From Paraburkholderia bryophila (lineage in GTDB: Bacteria; Pseudomonadota; Gammaproteobacteria; Burkholderiales; Burkholderiaceae), in NCBI RefSeq assembly GCF_003269035.1, contig NZ_QLTK01000014.1:103285-167284 (forward strand): a stretch of DNA of 64,000 nucleotides, written 5' to 3'. The position numbers and the translations under genes are program-made. The notes under the pieces were generated by a model. That model had not been told where the DNA came from. It saw nothing but the letters and a program-made list of their open reading frames with translations, and did not search any database. The number at the start of each line of letters is the position of its first letter. Position 1 is the first letter of the stretch. Below, one piece after another: positions 8,544-17,825 of the stretch.

Positions 8544-9616
8544 GCTGCCGCCCCGTCGTCGAGACGCGCGACGCCGTCGATCAGTTCGCGCCAGCCGGCG
8601 AGTTCCGGCTGACCCGGTTTGCGTGCGCCGAACAGCATCGCGATGTTCTCGCCGTTCGCGTCGAACAGTTCGAGCGAGGTGACGATGCCGTCGCTGGTCG
8701 GCTTGCGCACCACCCACGCGCTGGCGATCAGGTCGCCACGCAGATGCAGATTGAAGCCGGGATCGAGCACGTTGACCCACGGGCCCATCGCGCGGATATT
8801 GCTGACCGGTCCAGTATGAATCTGGATCATGCCGCGATTGCCGACGAACACCATGATCGGCAGCGTGCTCTGCGCGGCGCGTTCGAGCAGGCCTTGCAGC
8901 GCGTCGTTGGCGACCGGGTAGGCGTAGCGGCGTTCGGCGAGCCGCAATGCCTGGGTGCGCGCGAGGCCGAACTTGCGCAGCATGCCGAAGAACTGGTGCG
9001 TGTCCGTCATCGCGTCCCACGCGCCATGAAACGCGGCGACGTCGATATCGCTGTCCAGCTTCAAGGCGGGCGGTGCGGACGCTTCTTCCGTGGCGAGGCC
9101 CGGCGTCTGGTCGCGCATTTGCCAGCGTTCCACGAAGGCGTCGAACGCTTCGTGATTGCTGTGCTCGCGCAGAAAGATCTTGTGGACCGCGTGGCCTTGT
9201 TTGTCGAAGAACTGCAGGCTTTTTTGCACGCCTTGCGCGGTGGTGTCGCGCACCGCGAAACCCGACGCCCACGCGTGATAGAACACCCGCAGATCGATCG
9301 CGCTGCCGAGCACGAGGCCGACGGTGCCGTCGTGACTCATGTCTTCGAAGACGCCGTCTTTTTCATGCACGGCGGCCTCGTTGCGCGTGAGCGCCATCAC
9401 GGCGCCCAGTTGCGGCATCTGTTCGTACAGCTCGACGAAGTTCGGCTCGAGCCGCACCACGTGTTCGCCGACGAACGCCGCGAGCGCTTCGCCCTCGCTA
9501 ATGCCGAGCGCGTGTGCGGCCTCGCGGTTGCGCAGTTTCTGCGCGGCCTTCACGGTTTGAAAATCGTGACGCAGCTGAGTCAATGCAGCTGCATCGTGAC
9601 GGGCGGAATTCAGCAT
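8540..9616 (-). CDS. hmuS: Hemin-degrading/transfer protein HmuS (HemS/ChuS family)
   Basis: A 358-residue cytoplasmic protein with two tandem HemS-type repeats, about residues 20-175 and 200-350. Family segments include RNREAAHALGISEGEAL near the N-terminus and FVGNRGMIQIHTGPV in the second half. HemS/ChuS homologues bind heme taken up by the Hmu system and degrade it or pass it on, freeing iron. A GAGG site precedes the ATG. It is the second gene of the operon, 64 bases after hmuR. Confidence 0.93.
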   Translation of the reverse strand: MLNSARHDAAALTQLRHDFQTVKAAQKLRNREAAHALGISEGEALAAFVGEHVVRLEPNFVELYEQMPQLGAVMALTRNEAAVHEKDGVFEDMSHDGTVGLVLGSAIDLRVFYHAWASGFAVRDTTAQGVQKSLQFFDKQGHAVHKIFLREHSNHEAFDAFVERWQMRDQTPGLATEEASAPPALKLDSDIDVAAFHGAWDAMTDTHQFFGMLRKFGLARTQALRLAERRYAYPVANDALQGLLERAAQSTLPIMVFVGNRGMIQIHTGPVSNIRAMGPWVNVLDPGFNLHLRGDLIASAWVVRKPTSDGIVTSLELFDANGENIAMLFGARKPGQPELAGWRELIDGVARLDDGAAA

Positions 9617-9680
9617 GATAGGTGCCTCGCAATGCCGTATAGCGGGTTGAAAGAGGGGAGAGCGGCGTGCGCGTGCTGCA

Positions 9681-12035
9681 TCAGAAGTCGACCTTCATGC
9701 TGACCGACACGTTGCGGCCGGGCGCCGTATAGGCGTCCTTGACCGGCGACGTCTCCGCAATGCCGCGCACGTCCGACCAGTTCCAGTACTTGCGGTCGAA
9801 CAGGTTGTACACGCCGAGATACGCGACGACGTGCTTGTTGAAGCGATAGCCGCCGCGCAGGTCGACGACGAAACTCGAACCGGGCGCGAAGCAGGTTTGC
9901 GACGCGCAGCTTTTCGGCGTGATGTCGCTGGTTTTCTTCGCGGCCTGAAACAGCAGATCCGTTTGCACGAACCAGCGTTCGCCCGGTTCATAACGCAGGC
10001 CGAACACGGCCGAGAACGGGTTGATGGTGTCGAGCGGCTGATTCGCGTTGTTGCCGCCTTCCACGCTGCCCTTGGTGAAGGCCATCGCGGTCTTGACCGT
10101 GAAGCCGTACGGCAGCGCCCATTCCGCGCGTCCTTCGAGGCCGTGAATCGAGGCTCGCGAATAGTTGACGTACTGGAACACCAGCGGATCGTTCGGGCGG
10201 CCGCTGCCGCTGACGGTCTGTTGCGCGATGAAGTCGCGATAACGGCCGGCGAAGATCGCCGCGCTATAGCGCAGCGGGCCGAGGCCCGTGCCGAGCTTGC
10301 CGCGCAAACCGGCTTCGATGGTGTCGCTGGTTTCCGGCTTGAGGTTCGGATTGCCGATCGACGTATAGCCGTACAGCGGATTCGCGAAGCTGTTGTTCAC
10401 CTGATCCGGCGACGGTGCGCGGAAACCGTGCGTGTATTGCGCGTACGGAATCAACGCGGGCGACACTTCGTACAGCACCGCGAGGCGTGGCGACAACGCG
10501 TTGTCGCTCGACGAAACCGGCTTGCCGAGATATTGCGGGTCGCCGGTTTTCGCGTTCAGCGCGTAGGTGTCGAAACGCAAACCCGGCGTGACGGTGAGGC
10601 CGCCATAGCTGATCTGATCCTGAATGAACGCGCCGAGCAGACGGTAGTCGGTATCCGGGAACGGCTTGTTCGGGAACGCGGCTTCGCCCACGCCCGGCAC
10701 GGTGCCGTCGCGCAACGCCGTGACGCGATCCAGGCTGCCGTCGCCGCCATACAGCAGTTTGTGCGAGAGAATGCCCGTGTGGAAGTTGCTTTCCGCGAAC
10801 GCCGAGCCGCCGAATACACGCTCGCCGTAGTGGCTCAAACGCGTGCGCGAAGCCGATGAACCGCGCGTCTCATACGAGTTCTGATCCTGCCAGGCGTCCT
10901 GGTAGTACACCTGAACGTGTGCGGTCTGGAAAAACGGCGCGGCCTCGTTATTGAAGTCGTAGTCGAGGCTGTAGCGGTTGCGTTCGAGCTTGTCGTTACC
11001 GGTCAGCGCGAGCGTGGTGGGCGGATTGATCGCCGACAGCACGTTCGTGTCGATCCGTTCGCGCACGGTTTCGGCGGTGAATTTGAAGGTGTCGTGCGCG
11101 GTCGGTTTGACGACCAGCTTGCCGAGCAGCGTTTCGGAATACGTGTCCTGCGGATTCGCCGTGGTGCGCAGGGTCGTTGCCGAATTGTTCGAGCCTTGGT
11201 TGTCCACTTCATGGCCGCGCCGGCCGTCGGCGATCAGCATGCCCTGAATCATGTCGTTGCCGCCGGCCGCCTGCACCGTCGCACCGAAACTGCGGTCGGC
11301 CGATTCATAGCTCGGGCGCACCGAGAAATAAGTCGGCTTGTTGTAGATGTCGAGCAGATCCTGCGGGTCTTTGGTCAGGAAGTTGACCGCGCCGGTCAAG
11401 CCGTCGCTGCCGTACAGCGCCGAGGCCGGGCCGCGCAGAATTTCAATGCGCTTGAGCGTGCCGAGATCCGCATAGTCGCCGCGACCCGATTCGAGCGGAC
11501 CGAAGGTGAACGAATAGGGCAGGCGGATGCCGTCTTCCATCATCAGAATGCGGTTGCCTTCGAGGCCGCGAATGTTGATGCTCGAATCGTTGTCGCGACC
11601 ACCGCCCAGCGCTGCCGATCCAGGCCGGTAAGGCGTGCGGCGCACGGTGACGCCGGGCTCGTAGCGCAGCGCGTCTTTGATGTTTTCGGCTTGTTGTTCT
11701 TCCAGGTCCTGGTCGGTGATGACCGAGACGGATGCCGCCGTGCGGCTTTGCGCGGACGCGGTGCGCGTGGCGGTGACGGTCACCGGGTCGAGCAGTCTGC
11801 CCGCAACGAGTTGCACTGGCGACGCGGCTTGCGTTGCCTGCGCCACTTGTGTCGCTTGCGCCGCGTTGGGTGCTGGCGAAGACGGCGCGACCTGCGCGAC
11901 CTGTTGCGCGGTGGCTTTCTGAGCCGGTGTGTTATCGGCTGCGTGAGCCGACTGCGCGGCCCAAAGACCGACTACGCCAAATACGCCGGACAGCATGGTG
12001 CACAGCGGACGTCGCGCTGTATTGAGGTGATGCAC
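9681..12035 (-). CDS. hmuR: TonB-dependent heme/hemoglobin outer-membrane receptor
   Basis: A 784-residue TonB-dependent receptor. It has a signal peptide (about 1-33), an unusual Ala/Gln/Val-rich linker (about 36-80), a TonB-box-like DPVTVTATRT, a plug domain (about 95-215) and a 22-strand barrel ending in aromatic F (VDF). The hallmarks of heme receptors, FRAP and NPNL, occur near residues 538 and 561. It imports heme using TonB energy. The start is a GTG with GGGAG eight bases upstream. It is the first gene of the operon and is preceded by a Fur-like box on a sigma-70 promoter. Confidence 0.95.
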   Translation of the reverse strand: MHHLNTARRPLCTMLSGVFGVVGLWAAQSAHAADNTPAQKATAQQVAQVAPSSPAPNAAQATQVAQATQAASPVQLVAGRLLDPVTVTATRTASAQSRTAASVSVITDQDLEEQQAENIKDALRYEPGVTVRRTPYRPGSAALGGGRDNDSSINIRGLEGNRILMMEDGIRLPYSFTFGPLESGRGDYADLGTLKRIEILRGPASALYGSDGLTGAVNFLTKDPQDLLDIYNKPTYFSVRPSYESADRSFGATVQAAGGNDMIQGMLIADGRRGHEVDNQGSNNSATTLRTTANPQDTYSETLLGKLVVKPTAHDTFKFTAETVRERIDTNVLSAINPPTTLALTGNDKLERNRYSLDYDFNNEAAPFFQTAHVQVYYQDAWQDQNSYETRGSSASRTRLSHYGERVFGGSAFAESNFHTGILSHKLLYGGDGSLDRVTALRDGTVPGVGEAAFPNKPFPDTDYRLLGAFIQDQISYGGLTVTPGLRFDTYALNAKTGDPQYLGKPVSSSDNALSPRLAVLYEVSPALIPYAQYTHGFRAPSPDQVNNSFANPLYGYTSIGNPNLKPETSDTIEAGLRGKLGTGLGPLRYSAAIFAGRYRDFIAQQTVSGSGRPNDPLVFQYVNYSRASIHGLEGRAEWALPYGFTVKTAMAFTKGSVEGGNNANQPLDTINPFSAVFGLRYEPGERWFVQTDLLFQAAKKTSDITPKSCASQTCFAPGSSFVVDLRGGYRFNKHVVAYLGVYNLFDRKYWNWSDVRGIAETSPVKDAYTAPGRNVSVSMKVDF

Positions 12036-12161
12036 GTGTGGTTCTCCCGATCAAACGAGCCCGTAAGCTGGCTGGGTGACGAGAAGCACCTGGCTGGCAG
12101 TTCGCATTAAATGCGGACCGTGTATGTGAATTGGATGGATAAAGTTGACTAAAGCCTTACA

Positions 12162-12190
12162 AATTTAGTGTAAATGAGAATTATTGTCAA
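12162..12190 (-). promoter_or_regulatory. Probable sigma-70 promoter of the heme operon
   Basis: On the minus strand a perfect -35 TTGACA (12190-12185) is followed after exactly 17 bases by TAAATT (12167-12162), four of six matches to the -10 consensus. Transcription would start near 12155, about 120 bases before the hmuR start codon. Confidence 0.72.
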
Positions 12191-12191
12191 C
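12173..12191. promoter_or_regulatory. Fur-box-like operator
   Basis: The core TGAGAATTATTGTCA at 12175-12189 matches the 7-1-7 Fur consensus TGATAATNATTATCA at 12 of 14 defined positions and is a near-perfect palindrome. It covers the -35 element and spacer of the hmuR promoter, so Fur binding would block transcription when iron is plentiful. It lies in the shared region with the divergent hydratase gene. Confidence 0.78.
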
Positions 12192-12339
12192 TGACTATGC
12201 GGAATAAATTGCTGCCTCATGCGCTGCCCGGGCGTCGCGCGAACCTTCGGCAACCTCCTGAAACGAGAGGTCTGGGTTGCCGCAACGGCACTTCGGCGGC
12301 GCGTGCGCGCGCCGTATAGTGAGCAGAAGGAGAGTGCTC
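12192..12339. other. Upstream region of the hydratase gene with inverted repeat
   Basis: This half of the 304-base divergent region holds an inverted repeat, GGCAACC at 12249-12255 and GGTTGCC at 12275-12281, with CCTC/GAGG able to pair inside it. It could be a leader hairpin or an operator for the hydratase gene. An AAGGAGAG ribosome site sits at 12327-12334. No clear sigma-70 promoter toward the plus strand was found. Confidence 0.45.
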
Positions 12340-14316
12340 ATGAGCGATACGATTCGTCTGGACGGCCGCGTGCTGTTCCTGTCCCAGGATCCCGCGGTGA
12401 TCGACGCGCAACTGGCCGGCGGCAACTTCACGCGTGCGAACGTTGGGCCGCTGCGCGATAACGTCTCCACCGACGAGATCACGCCCGTCACCGTGATGCT
12501 CACTTACGACGAACGTCTCGGCCAGTATCCGTACGTCGGCTTCAAGGCCGGCGAGCGCCTGCCGATCGGGCGCAATGCGGTTAAAGACGGTGGCTTCCAG
12601 ATCACGGTTGCAGGCAAGCGCTACGGCAAGGGGTCGTCACGCGAATCGAGTCCGCTGGCGGAGTTGTCGGCGGGCATTCGCCTGATCGTCGCGGAGAGTT
12701 TCGAGCGCATTTACCAGCAGAATTGCGACAACATCGGCATTCTCACCACCACCGATTTCTCCGTGCTCGACCGCTTGATGGCCGGCGAGGCCGTGCCGAT
12801 CGAGGCGTTTCTCGAAGGCCGCGACGCACTCACGCAGCAGATCATTCGTAGCGGCGGATTGCTGGCGTATAGCAAGTTCGCGGATTGGCCCGCGCCGCGG
12901 GTGGCCGGCGCTGCTGATGCCAACGCCAACGCCAACGCGAATGCAGTCGCGCAGTCTGCCGAACCCATGACGCTGGTCGAGAAGATCATCGCGCGGCATC
13001 TGCATCCCGGCATGCCGAACCCGCGGCGTGGCGACGGCGTGTTCATCGCCGCCGACTGGCGCTTCAGTCACGACTACTTCACCGGCATGTGCGCGCATCT
13101 GATGCATCGCGCGTTCGGCAAGCCCGCGCCGTTGCATGAGCCGGATCACATCATCGCGTTTCAGGATCATCTGGTGCTCGCGGCGCAGAGCATTCCGCAC
13201 GTGCGCGACGGCTTGCTGCCGGGCGTCGCGAATCTGATGGAAGGGCATACGTCGTTCTCGCGCGACTATCCGGTGCGCTCGCACGGTGCGCTCGACACGC
13301 TGCCCGGTTCCGAAGGCATCTGTCATGCGTTGATGGCGGAGCAGTACGCGTTGCCGGGGCAAGTGGCGTGCGGTACCGATTCGCATACGCCGCATTCGGG
13401 CGCGCTCGGCTGCCTCGCATTCGGTGCGGGCGCAACCGAAATCGCCAATAGCTGGGTGACGGGCTACGTGCGCTGCAAGGTGCCGGAGACCTTGCGCATC
13501 GAGATCGACGGGGAGCTGCGCGACGGCGTCACCGCCAAGGACGTCGTGCTGTTTCTGCTGCAGATGGATGCGATCCGCTCGGGTGGCGCGATCGGCCTCG
13601 TGTTCGAATATGGCGGCGAGGCGGTGCGCGCGATGTCGATCGATGAGCGCGCAACCTTGACGAACATGGTCGCGGAATTGGGCGGCTTCACCGGCATCGT
13701 CGAACCGGATGCACGTACCGCGGCGTTTCTGAAGGAGCGGCGCGGCGTCGATTTCAGTGTGGAAAGCTGGATGAAAAGCGATCCGGACGCGATCTATCGC
13801 GACACGATCCGGATCGACGCGAGCCGGATCGAACCGATGCTCGCGCGCCCAGGCGACCCCGGCAACGGTGTGCCGGCTCCTCAACTGGCGCAGGAGGTCG
13901 CAATCGATATCGCCTATGGCGGTTCCTGCACCGCCGGCAAGCGCGAAGACTTCGACTACTACCACGAGGTGCTGCGCTGGGGTGTCGAGCGCGGCATTCG
14001 CGTGGCGGACGGCACGCGTCTGTTTCTGCAATTCGGCACCATGGCCGTGCGCAGTTATTGCGAGGCGCAAGGCTATCTGCCGGTGTTCGAGCGGGCAGGC
14101 GTGACGCTCGTGATGCCGGGTTGCGGCTCGTGCGCGAATTGCGGACCGGGGCAATCCGCCGACGCGAACGAGGTGACGATCAGCGCGATCAACCGCAATT
14201 TCCCGGGGCGTTCGGGACCGGGCGACGTGTGGCTCGCCAGTCCGTACACGGTGGCGGCGAGCGCGTTGGCCGGAAAAATCACCACCTTCGAACAATTGAA
14301 GCGCGCGCACGGCTAG
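12340..14316 (+). CDS. Aconitase-superfamily hydratase, swivel domain first
   Basis: A 658-residue 4Fe-4S hydro-lyase. The small swivel (LeuD-like) domain comes first (about 1-195) with the signature YGKGSSRESSP. A linker rich in alternating Ala-Asn and the large LeuC-like domains (about 215-658) follow. Cluster ligands are visible: C530 in GGSCTAG and C595/C598 in CGSC, with an extra C601. This is the domain order of AcnB, but without its HEAT-like N-terminal domain. Substrate is uncertain: aconitate, isopropylmalate and homoaconitate-like acids are all possible. I chose the ATG at 12340 because AAGGAG lies nine bases upstream. It is divergent from the heme operon and followed by an MFS carrier. 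Confidence 0.85.
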   Translation: MSDTIRLDGRVLFLSQDPAVIDAQLAGGNFTRANVGPLRDNVSTDEITPVTVMLTYDERLGQYPYVGFKAGERLPIGRNAVKDGGFQITVAGKRYGKGSSRESSPLAELSAGIRLIVAESFERIYQQNCDNIGILTTTDFSVLDRLMAGEAVPIEAFLEGRDALTQQIIRSGGLLAYSKFADWPAPRVAGAADANANANANAVAQSAEPMTLVEKIIARHLHPGMPNPRRGDGVFIAADWRFSHDYFTGMCAHLMHRAFGKPAPLHEPDHIIAFQDHLVLAAQSIPHVRDGLLPGVANLMEGHTSFSRDYPVRSHGALDTLPGSEGICHALMAEQYALPGQVACGTDSHTPHSGALGCLAFGAGATEIANSWVTGYVRCKVPETLRIEIDGELRDGVTAKDVVLFLLQMDAIRSGGAIGLVFEYGGEAVRAMSIDERATLTNMVAELGGFTGIVEPDARTAAFLKERRGVDFSVESWMKSDPDAIYRDTIRIDASRIEPMLARPGDPGNGVPAPQLAQEVAIDIAYGGSCTAGKREDFDYYHEVLRWGVERGIRVADGTRLFLQFGTMAVRSYCEAQGYLPVFERAGVTLVMPGCGSCANCGPGQSADANEVTISAINRNFPGRSGPGDVWLASPYTVAASALAGKITTFEQLKRAHG

Positions 14317-14536
14317 AATGCTCGCCGGACCTTGCGGCCCGGCATCGTGGTGCGCGTCATGCGCGAATCAAAGGAAGGCCGGCACAAGACTGGTTTCGGC
14401 GCGCCGCATTGCGGTGTGCCAGTATCACGTGCAATACGTTGCATGGGACCGGAATAGGCGATTCGGGATCCGGGTAAGCGCTAAAGCGCCACGCGGGTCG
14501 ATACGCCGATGCCGGTCGACACAGGAGACAAACAAC

Positions 14537-15985
14537 ATGGCATCCCCCGATCACGCCGAGTCCGCCGCACGGCGCAGCGCTGGCGTCGCATCTTTTGACG
14601 CGACCGCCGTGCCGCTCGACGCCGGCAGCATTTCCGCGCGCCTCGACCGGCTCCCGGCCACGCGTTCCGTCTGGAAGCTGGTCGTGCTGCTGAGCCTCGG
14701 CTTCTTCTTCGAACTCTACGATCTGCTGTACTCGGGCTATGTCGCCCCCGGCCTCGTCAAAAGCGGCTTGCTGACGGCGACCACGCATGGTCTGTTCGGC
14801 TCGACCGGCGTGGCGAGTTTCATCGCCGCGCTGTTTAGCGGCCTTTTTATCGGCACGATCGCGTGCGGTTTTCTGGCGGATCGCTTCGGGCGCCGTGCCG
14901 TATTCACCTATTCGCTGCTGTGGTACACCGCGGCCAACGTCGTGATGGCGTTTCAGGAGACGGCCACGGGGCTGAACTTCTGGCGCTTCGTTGCAGGTAT
15001 CGGTATTGGTGTCGAGTTGGTGACGATTGGTACTTACATTTCCGAACTGGTGCCCAAACAGATTCGCGGCCGTGCGTTCGCCTGCGAGCAGGCCGTGGGT
15101 TTTACCGCGGTGCCGGTCGTGGCGTTCCTGTCGTATCTGCTGGTGCCGCGCACGCTTTTCGGTCTCGACGGCTGGCGCTGGGTCGTGTTGATCGGCGCCC
15201 ACGGTGCGCTGTTCGTCTGGTGGATTCGCCGTGCGTTGCCCGAGAGTCCGCGCTGGCTCGCGCAACAGGGGCGTCTCGCCGAAGCCGACCGGGTGATGAG
15301 CGCGCTCGAAGCGAAGGTGCGCAGCGAATACGGCCGCGAATTGCCGCTGCCCGCACCGCCGGTGCCGGTGGCGCCGCGCGGCAGATTCCGCGATATGTGG
15401 GTGCCGCCGTATCGCAACCGCACGCTGATGATGACGATCTTCAACATCTTCCAGACTGTGGGCTTTTATGGTTTCGCCAACTGGGTGCCGACGTTGCTGA
15501 TCAAGCAGGGCATTACGATCACCACGAGTTTGATGTACTCCAGCGTGATTGCACTGGCCGCGCCGCTCGGTCCGGTTATCGGACTTTTTATCGGCGACCG
15601 CTTCGAGCGCAAGACGGTGATCGTGGTGATGGCGGCCGCGAATATCGTCTGCGGATTGTGGTTTAGTCGGGCGTCGGGGGCGGTGTTGCTGGTCAGTCTC
15701 GGGGTTTGCCTGACGCTGGCCGGGAATATCATTTCGTATAGCTTCCATGCGTACCAGACCGAACTTTTTCCGACCAGCATTCGTGCGCGGGCAGTGGGCT
15801 TCGTCTATTCGTGGAGTCGCTTTTCGGCCATTTTCACGGCGTTTCTGATTGCGTCCGTATTGAAGCAGTTCGGTACGACCGGCGTATTCGTGTTCATTGC
15901 GGGAGCGATGCTGATCGTGATGCTGGCGATTGGGTTGATGGGGCCGCGTACGAAGGGGCTTGAGCTGGAGGTCATCTCCAGGTAA
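14537..15985 (+). CDS. MFS transporter (metabolite:proton symporter type)
   Basis: A 482-residue inner-membrane carrier with about 12 membrane segments. The first begins at WKLVVLLSLGFFFELYDLL (about residue 47). MFS signatures are present: GFLADRFGRRAVF between segments 2 and 3, and a PESPRWLAQQGR motif after segment 6, as in sugar and organic-acid symporters. GGAGA upstream supports the ATG at 14537. It lies 220 bases after the hydratase gene on the same strand, so it may carry that enzyme's substrate, a guess based only on proximity. Confidence 0.9.
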   Translation: MASPDHAESAARRSAGVASFDATAVPLDAGSISARLDRLPATRSVWKLVVLLSLGFFFELYDLLYSGYVAPGLVKSGLLTATTHGLFGSTGVASFIAALFSGLFIGTIACGFLADRFGRRAVFTYSLLWYTAANVVMAFQETATGLNFWRFVAGIGIGVELVTIGTYISELVPKQIRGRAFACEQAVGFTAVPVVAFLSYLLVPRTLFGLDGWRWVVLIGAHGALFVWWIRRALPESPRWLAQQGRLAEADRVMSALEAKVRSEYGRELPLPAPPVPVAPRGRFRDMWVPPYRNRTLMMTIFNIFQTVGFYGFANWVPTLLIKQGITITTSLMYSSVIALAAPLGPVIGLFIGDRFERKTVIVVMAAANIVCGLWFSRASGAVLLVSLGVCLTLAGNIISYSFHAYQTELFPTSIRARAVGFVYSWSRFSAIFTAFLIASVLKQFGTTGVFVFIAGAMLIVMLAIGLMGPRTKGLELEVISR

Positions 15986-16203
15986 GGAAAAGTAAAGACC
16001 GGAAAAATAGAGACCGCCGGCGAAGCCTGGCGGTCCGATGCTTTCGGCTTGCTGGTGCGCCTGGATATGCATGCCACCCGAGACTTGTTTCGGACCCGCG
16101 GCGGTCTGTCGCCCGCCATATCGGATATGAAATTCCAGAATGGCGTGATTCAAGGGTTCTCGTTAAAATACGTCACCACACCCTGACGCCCGCTCGCCAC
16201 TTC

Positions 16204-17154
16204 ATGACGCATCGAATTGGATTTTTCGTTTGTGACGGCCACGATGCGCTTGATCTTGCCGGACCGCTTTCGGCATTCAATCAGGTGGCGCTAGCCGCCG
16301 GCGAGACGCCCTACGTTCTCCATGTCGTCTCGCAGCCCGGCGGCCCGGTCATCGGCAATACGGGCCTGCCGATCGAGACGAAGTCCACGAGGAGCCGCAC
16401 GTTCGACACCGTCATATTCGTAGGCGGTGAGATCGGGCCGATGCAGACACCGGAGAACGTCGCCGCTGCGAAGCGCTTGGCTTCCCGTGCCTCGCGGGTG
16501 GCAAGCGTATGTACGGGGGCCTTTCTGCTGGCAGAAACCGGCTTGCTGGACGGCCTGAGAGCGACCACGCATTGGCGCTACGCGGCTCAGTTGCAGTCGC
16601 GTTTTCCTCGCACGCGGGTGGAGGGCGATCGCATCTATATCGCCGACGGGCGCATCTGGACATCGGCCGGCATTGCCGCCGGAATAGATCTCGCACTCGC
16701 CATGATCGAAGCCGATATGGGCGCGACAGTTGCGCGCGCAACCGCCCGGCTCCTGGTCGTTCCGTATCGCCGGCCGGGAGGGCAGTCCCAATTCTCCGCC
16801 ATGTCGCAAATGGAACCCGAGTCGGATCGCATTCGCATTGCGCTGAATTTTGCGCGGGAACATCTGGCGGAAGCGCTACCTGTGGAGCGACTCGCCGAAG
16901 CCGCAAGATTAAGTTTGCGACAGTTTGGACGAGCATTTCGCCGTGAAACGGGTGAAACACCGGCTAAGGCAGTCGAGCGTCTGCGCGTTGAAGCCGCGCG
17001 ACTGCGCCTTCAGGATGGTAGCGAACCCATCGAACAAATTGCGCTGGCCGTGGGATTCTCCGATCCGGAGCGGATGAGGAGAGCGTTTGTCAAACTGCAT
17101 GGACATCCGCCGCAATCCATTCGGCGCACGAGCAGATTGAACGCCGGGCGCTGA
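16204..17154 (+). CDS. GlxA-family AraC transcriptional regulator
   Basis: A 316-residue regulator. The N-terminal DJ-1/PfpI-like domain (about 1-185) has the nucleophile-elbow motif SVCTGAFLLAETG with C103 and a conserved ATTHWR. The C-terminal AraC-type DNA-binding domain (about 210-310) has two helix-turn-helix units, ending in AVGFSDPERMRRAF and a GHPPQSIRR tail. Such proteins sense small molecules through the DJ-1 fold. It faces three minus-strand genes, one of which is itself a DJ-1/PfpI protein, so a common pathway is plausible. Confidence 0.92.
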   Translation: MTHRIGFFVCDGHDALDLAGPLSAFNQVALAAGETPYVLHVVSQPGGPVIGNTGLPIETKSTRSRTFDTVIFVGGEIGPMQTPENVAAAKRLASRASRVASVCTGAFLLAETGLLDGLRATTHWRYAAQLQSRFPRTRVEGDRIYIADGRIWTSAGIAAGIDLALAMIEADMGATVARATARLLVVPYRRPGGQSQFSAMSQMEPESDRIRIALNFAREHLAEALPVERLAEAARLSLRQFGRAFRRETGETPAKAVERLRVEAARLRLQDGSEPIEQIALAVGFSDPERMRRAFVKLHGHPPQSIRRTSRLNAGR

Positions 17155-17213
17155 TTATTCGGCGGCCAGCTGCGCATGTCGGACTCGCCGCGCGGAGTAC
17201 TTTCGCCAGACGT

Positions 17214-17696
17214 TCAATGGTCGTCGGATTTCAACGGGCCGTAAGCATTCCAGATGTCGCGATGCAGTTTCCAAACGCCGCCCTGCTTCAGAAAGACGAG
17301 GATCTGCTTGCCGCGAAATTTGAGCTTTCCGTCGTGATCGCGGATATCGGCATCCGAGACTTCGGTCACGACCCGATCGTCGCCGTAGAACTCGGGATGG
17401 TCGAATGAGACGGTGTCGGGTGCGGCTCCCGCATAACCCTTGGTGAAGTATTCGGTAATGGCGTTGGCCCCGACGACTCTGTCTCCGCCGGGCGGCAAGA
17501 GCGCGCCATCTTTCGTGTAGAGGCGGCCTATCGCTTCATAATCCCCGCGCGCGAAGGCGTCTGCCCATCGTGCATTTTCTGCTCCGATAGCGGCCTGGGA
17601 AGGATGCTGCGAGCCATTGCCGGTGGCCGCCGCTGAAAAAGCGAGAAGGGAGAAGCAGGCTGCGAGGGCAGCGGCACAAAGACGAGTGTGTTGCAT
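17214..17696 (-). CDS. Secreted NTF2-like (SnoaL/DUF4440) protein
   Basis: A 160-residue protein with a signal peptide (hydrophobic LCAAALAACFSLLAFSAAA) and an NTF2-like cone-fold domain (about 35-155). Typical features are ENARWADAFARGDYEAI and LYTKDGALLPPGG near the start and KLHRDIWNAYGP near the end. Proteins of this type are often small-ligand binders or peroxide/steroid isomerase relatives; no activity can be named. I used the ATG at 17696, directly before the signal peptide; an in-frame ATG at 17738 would add 14 residues. It is probably co-oriented with the DJ-1 gene upstream. Confidence 0.8.
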   Translation of the reverse strand: MQHTRLCAAALAACFSLLAFSAAATGNGSQHPSQAAIGAENARWADAFARGDYEAIGRLYTKDGALLPPGGDRVVGANAITEYFTKGYAGAAPDTVSFDHPEFYGDDRVVTEVSDADIRDHDGKLKFRGKQILVFLKQGGVWKLHRDIWNAYGPLKSDDH

Positions 17697-17825
17697 GGAA
17701 TGAGGTCGAATCCTGATGTGAATGGGAGAGGGCCGCAACCGATTGGAGCGAGGGAGCAGACAAGGCGGGTTGCGGTCTTTATCGAGGCCAGCGGGGTGGC
17801 CTCGCGTACCTTGTCTGCGAGCGCT

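Noticed and set aside
8056..9272. N-terminal extensions of hmuT and hmuU running into the upstream genes
   Set aside because: They overlap hmuS and hmuT in the wrong frame; the TGATG and GTGA junctions give natural starts.
14357..16153. A 598-codon minus-strand frame opposite the MFS gene
   Set aside because: Arg/His/Gln-rich shadow of a clear 12-segment transporter.
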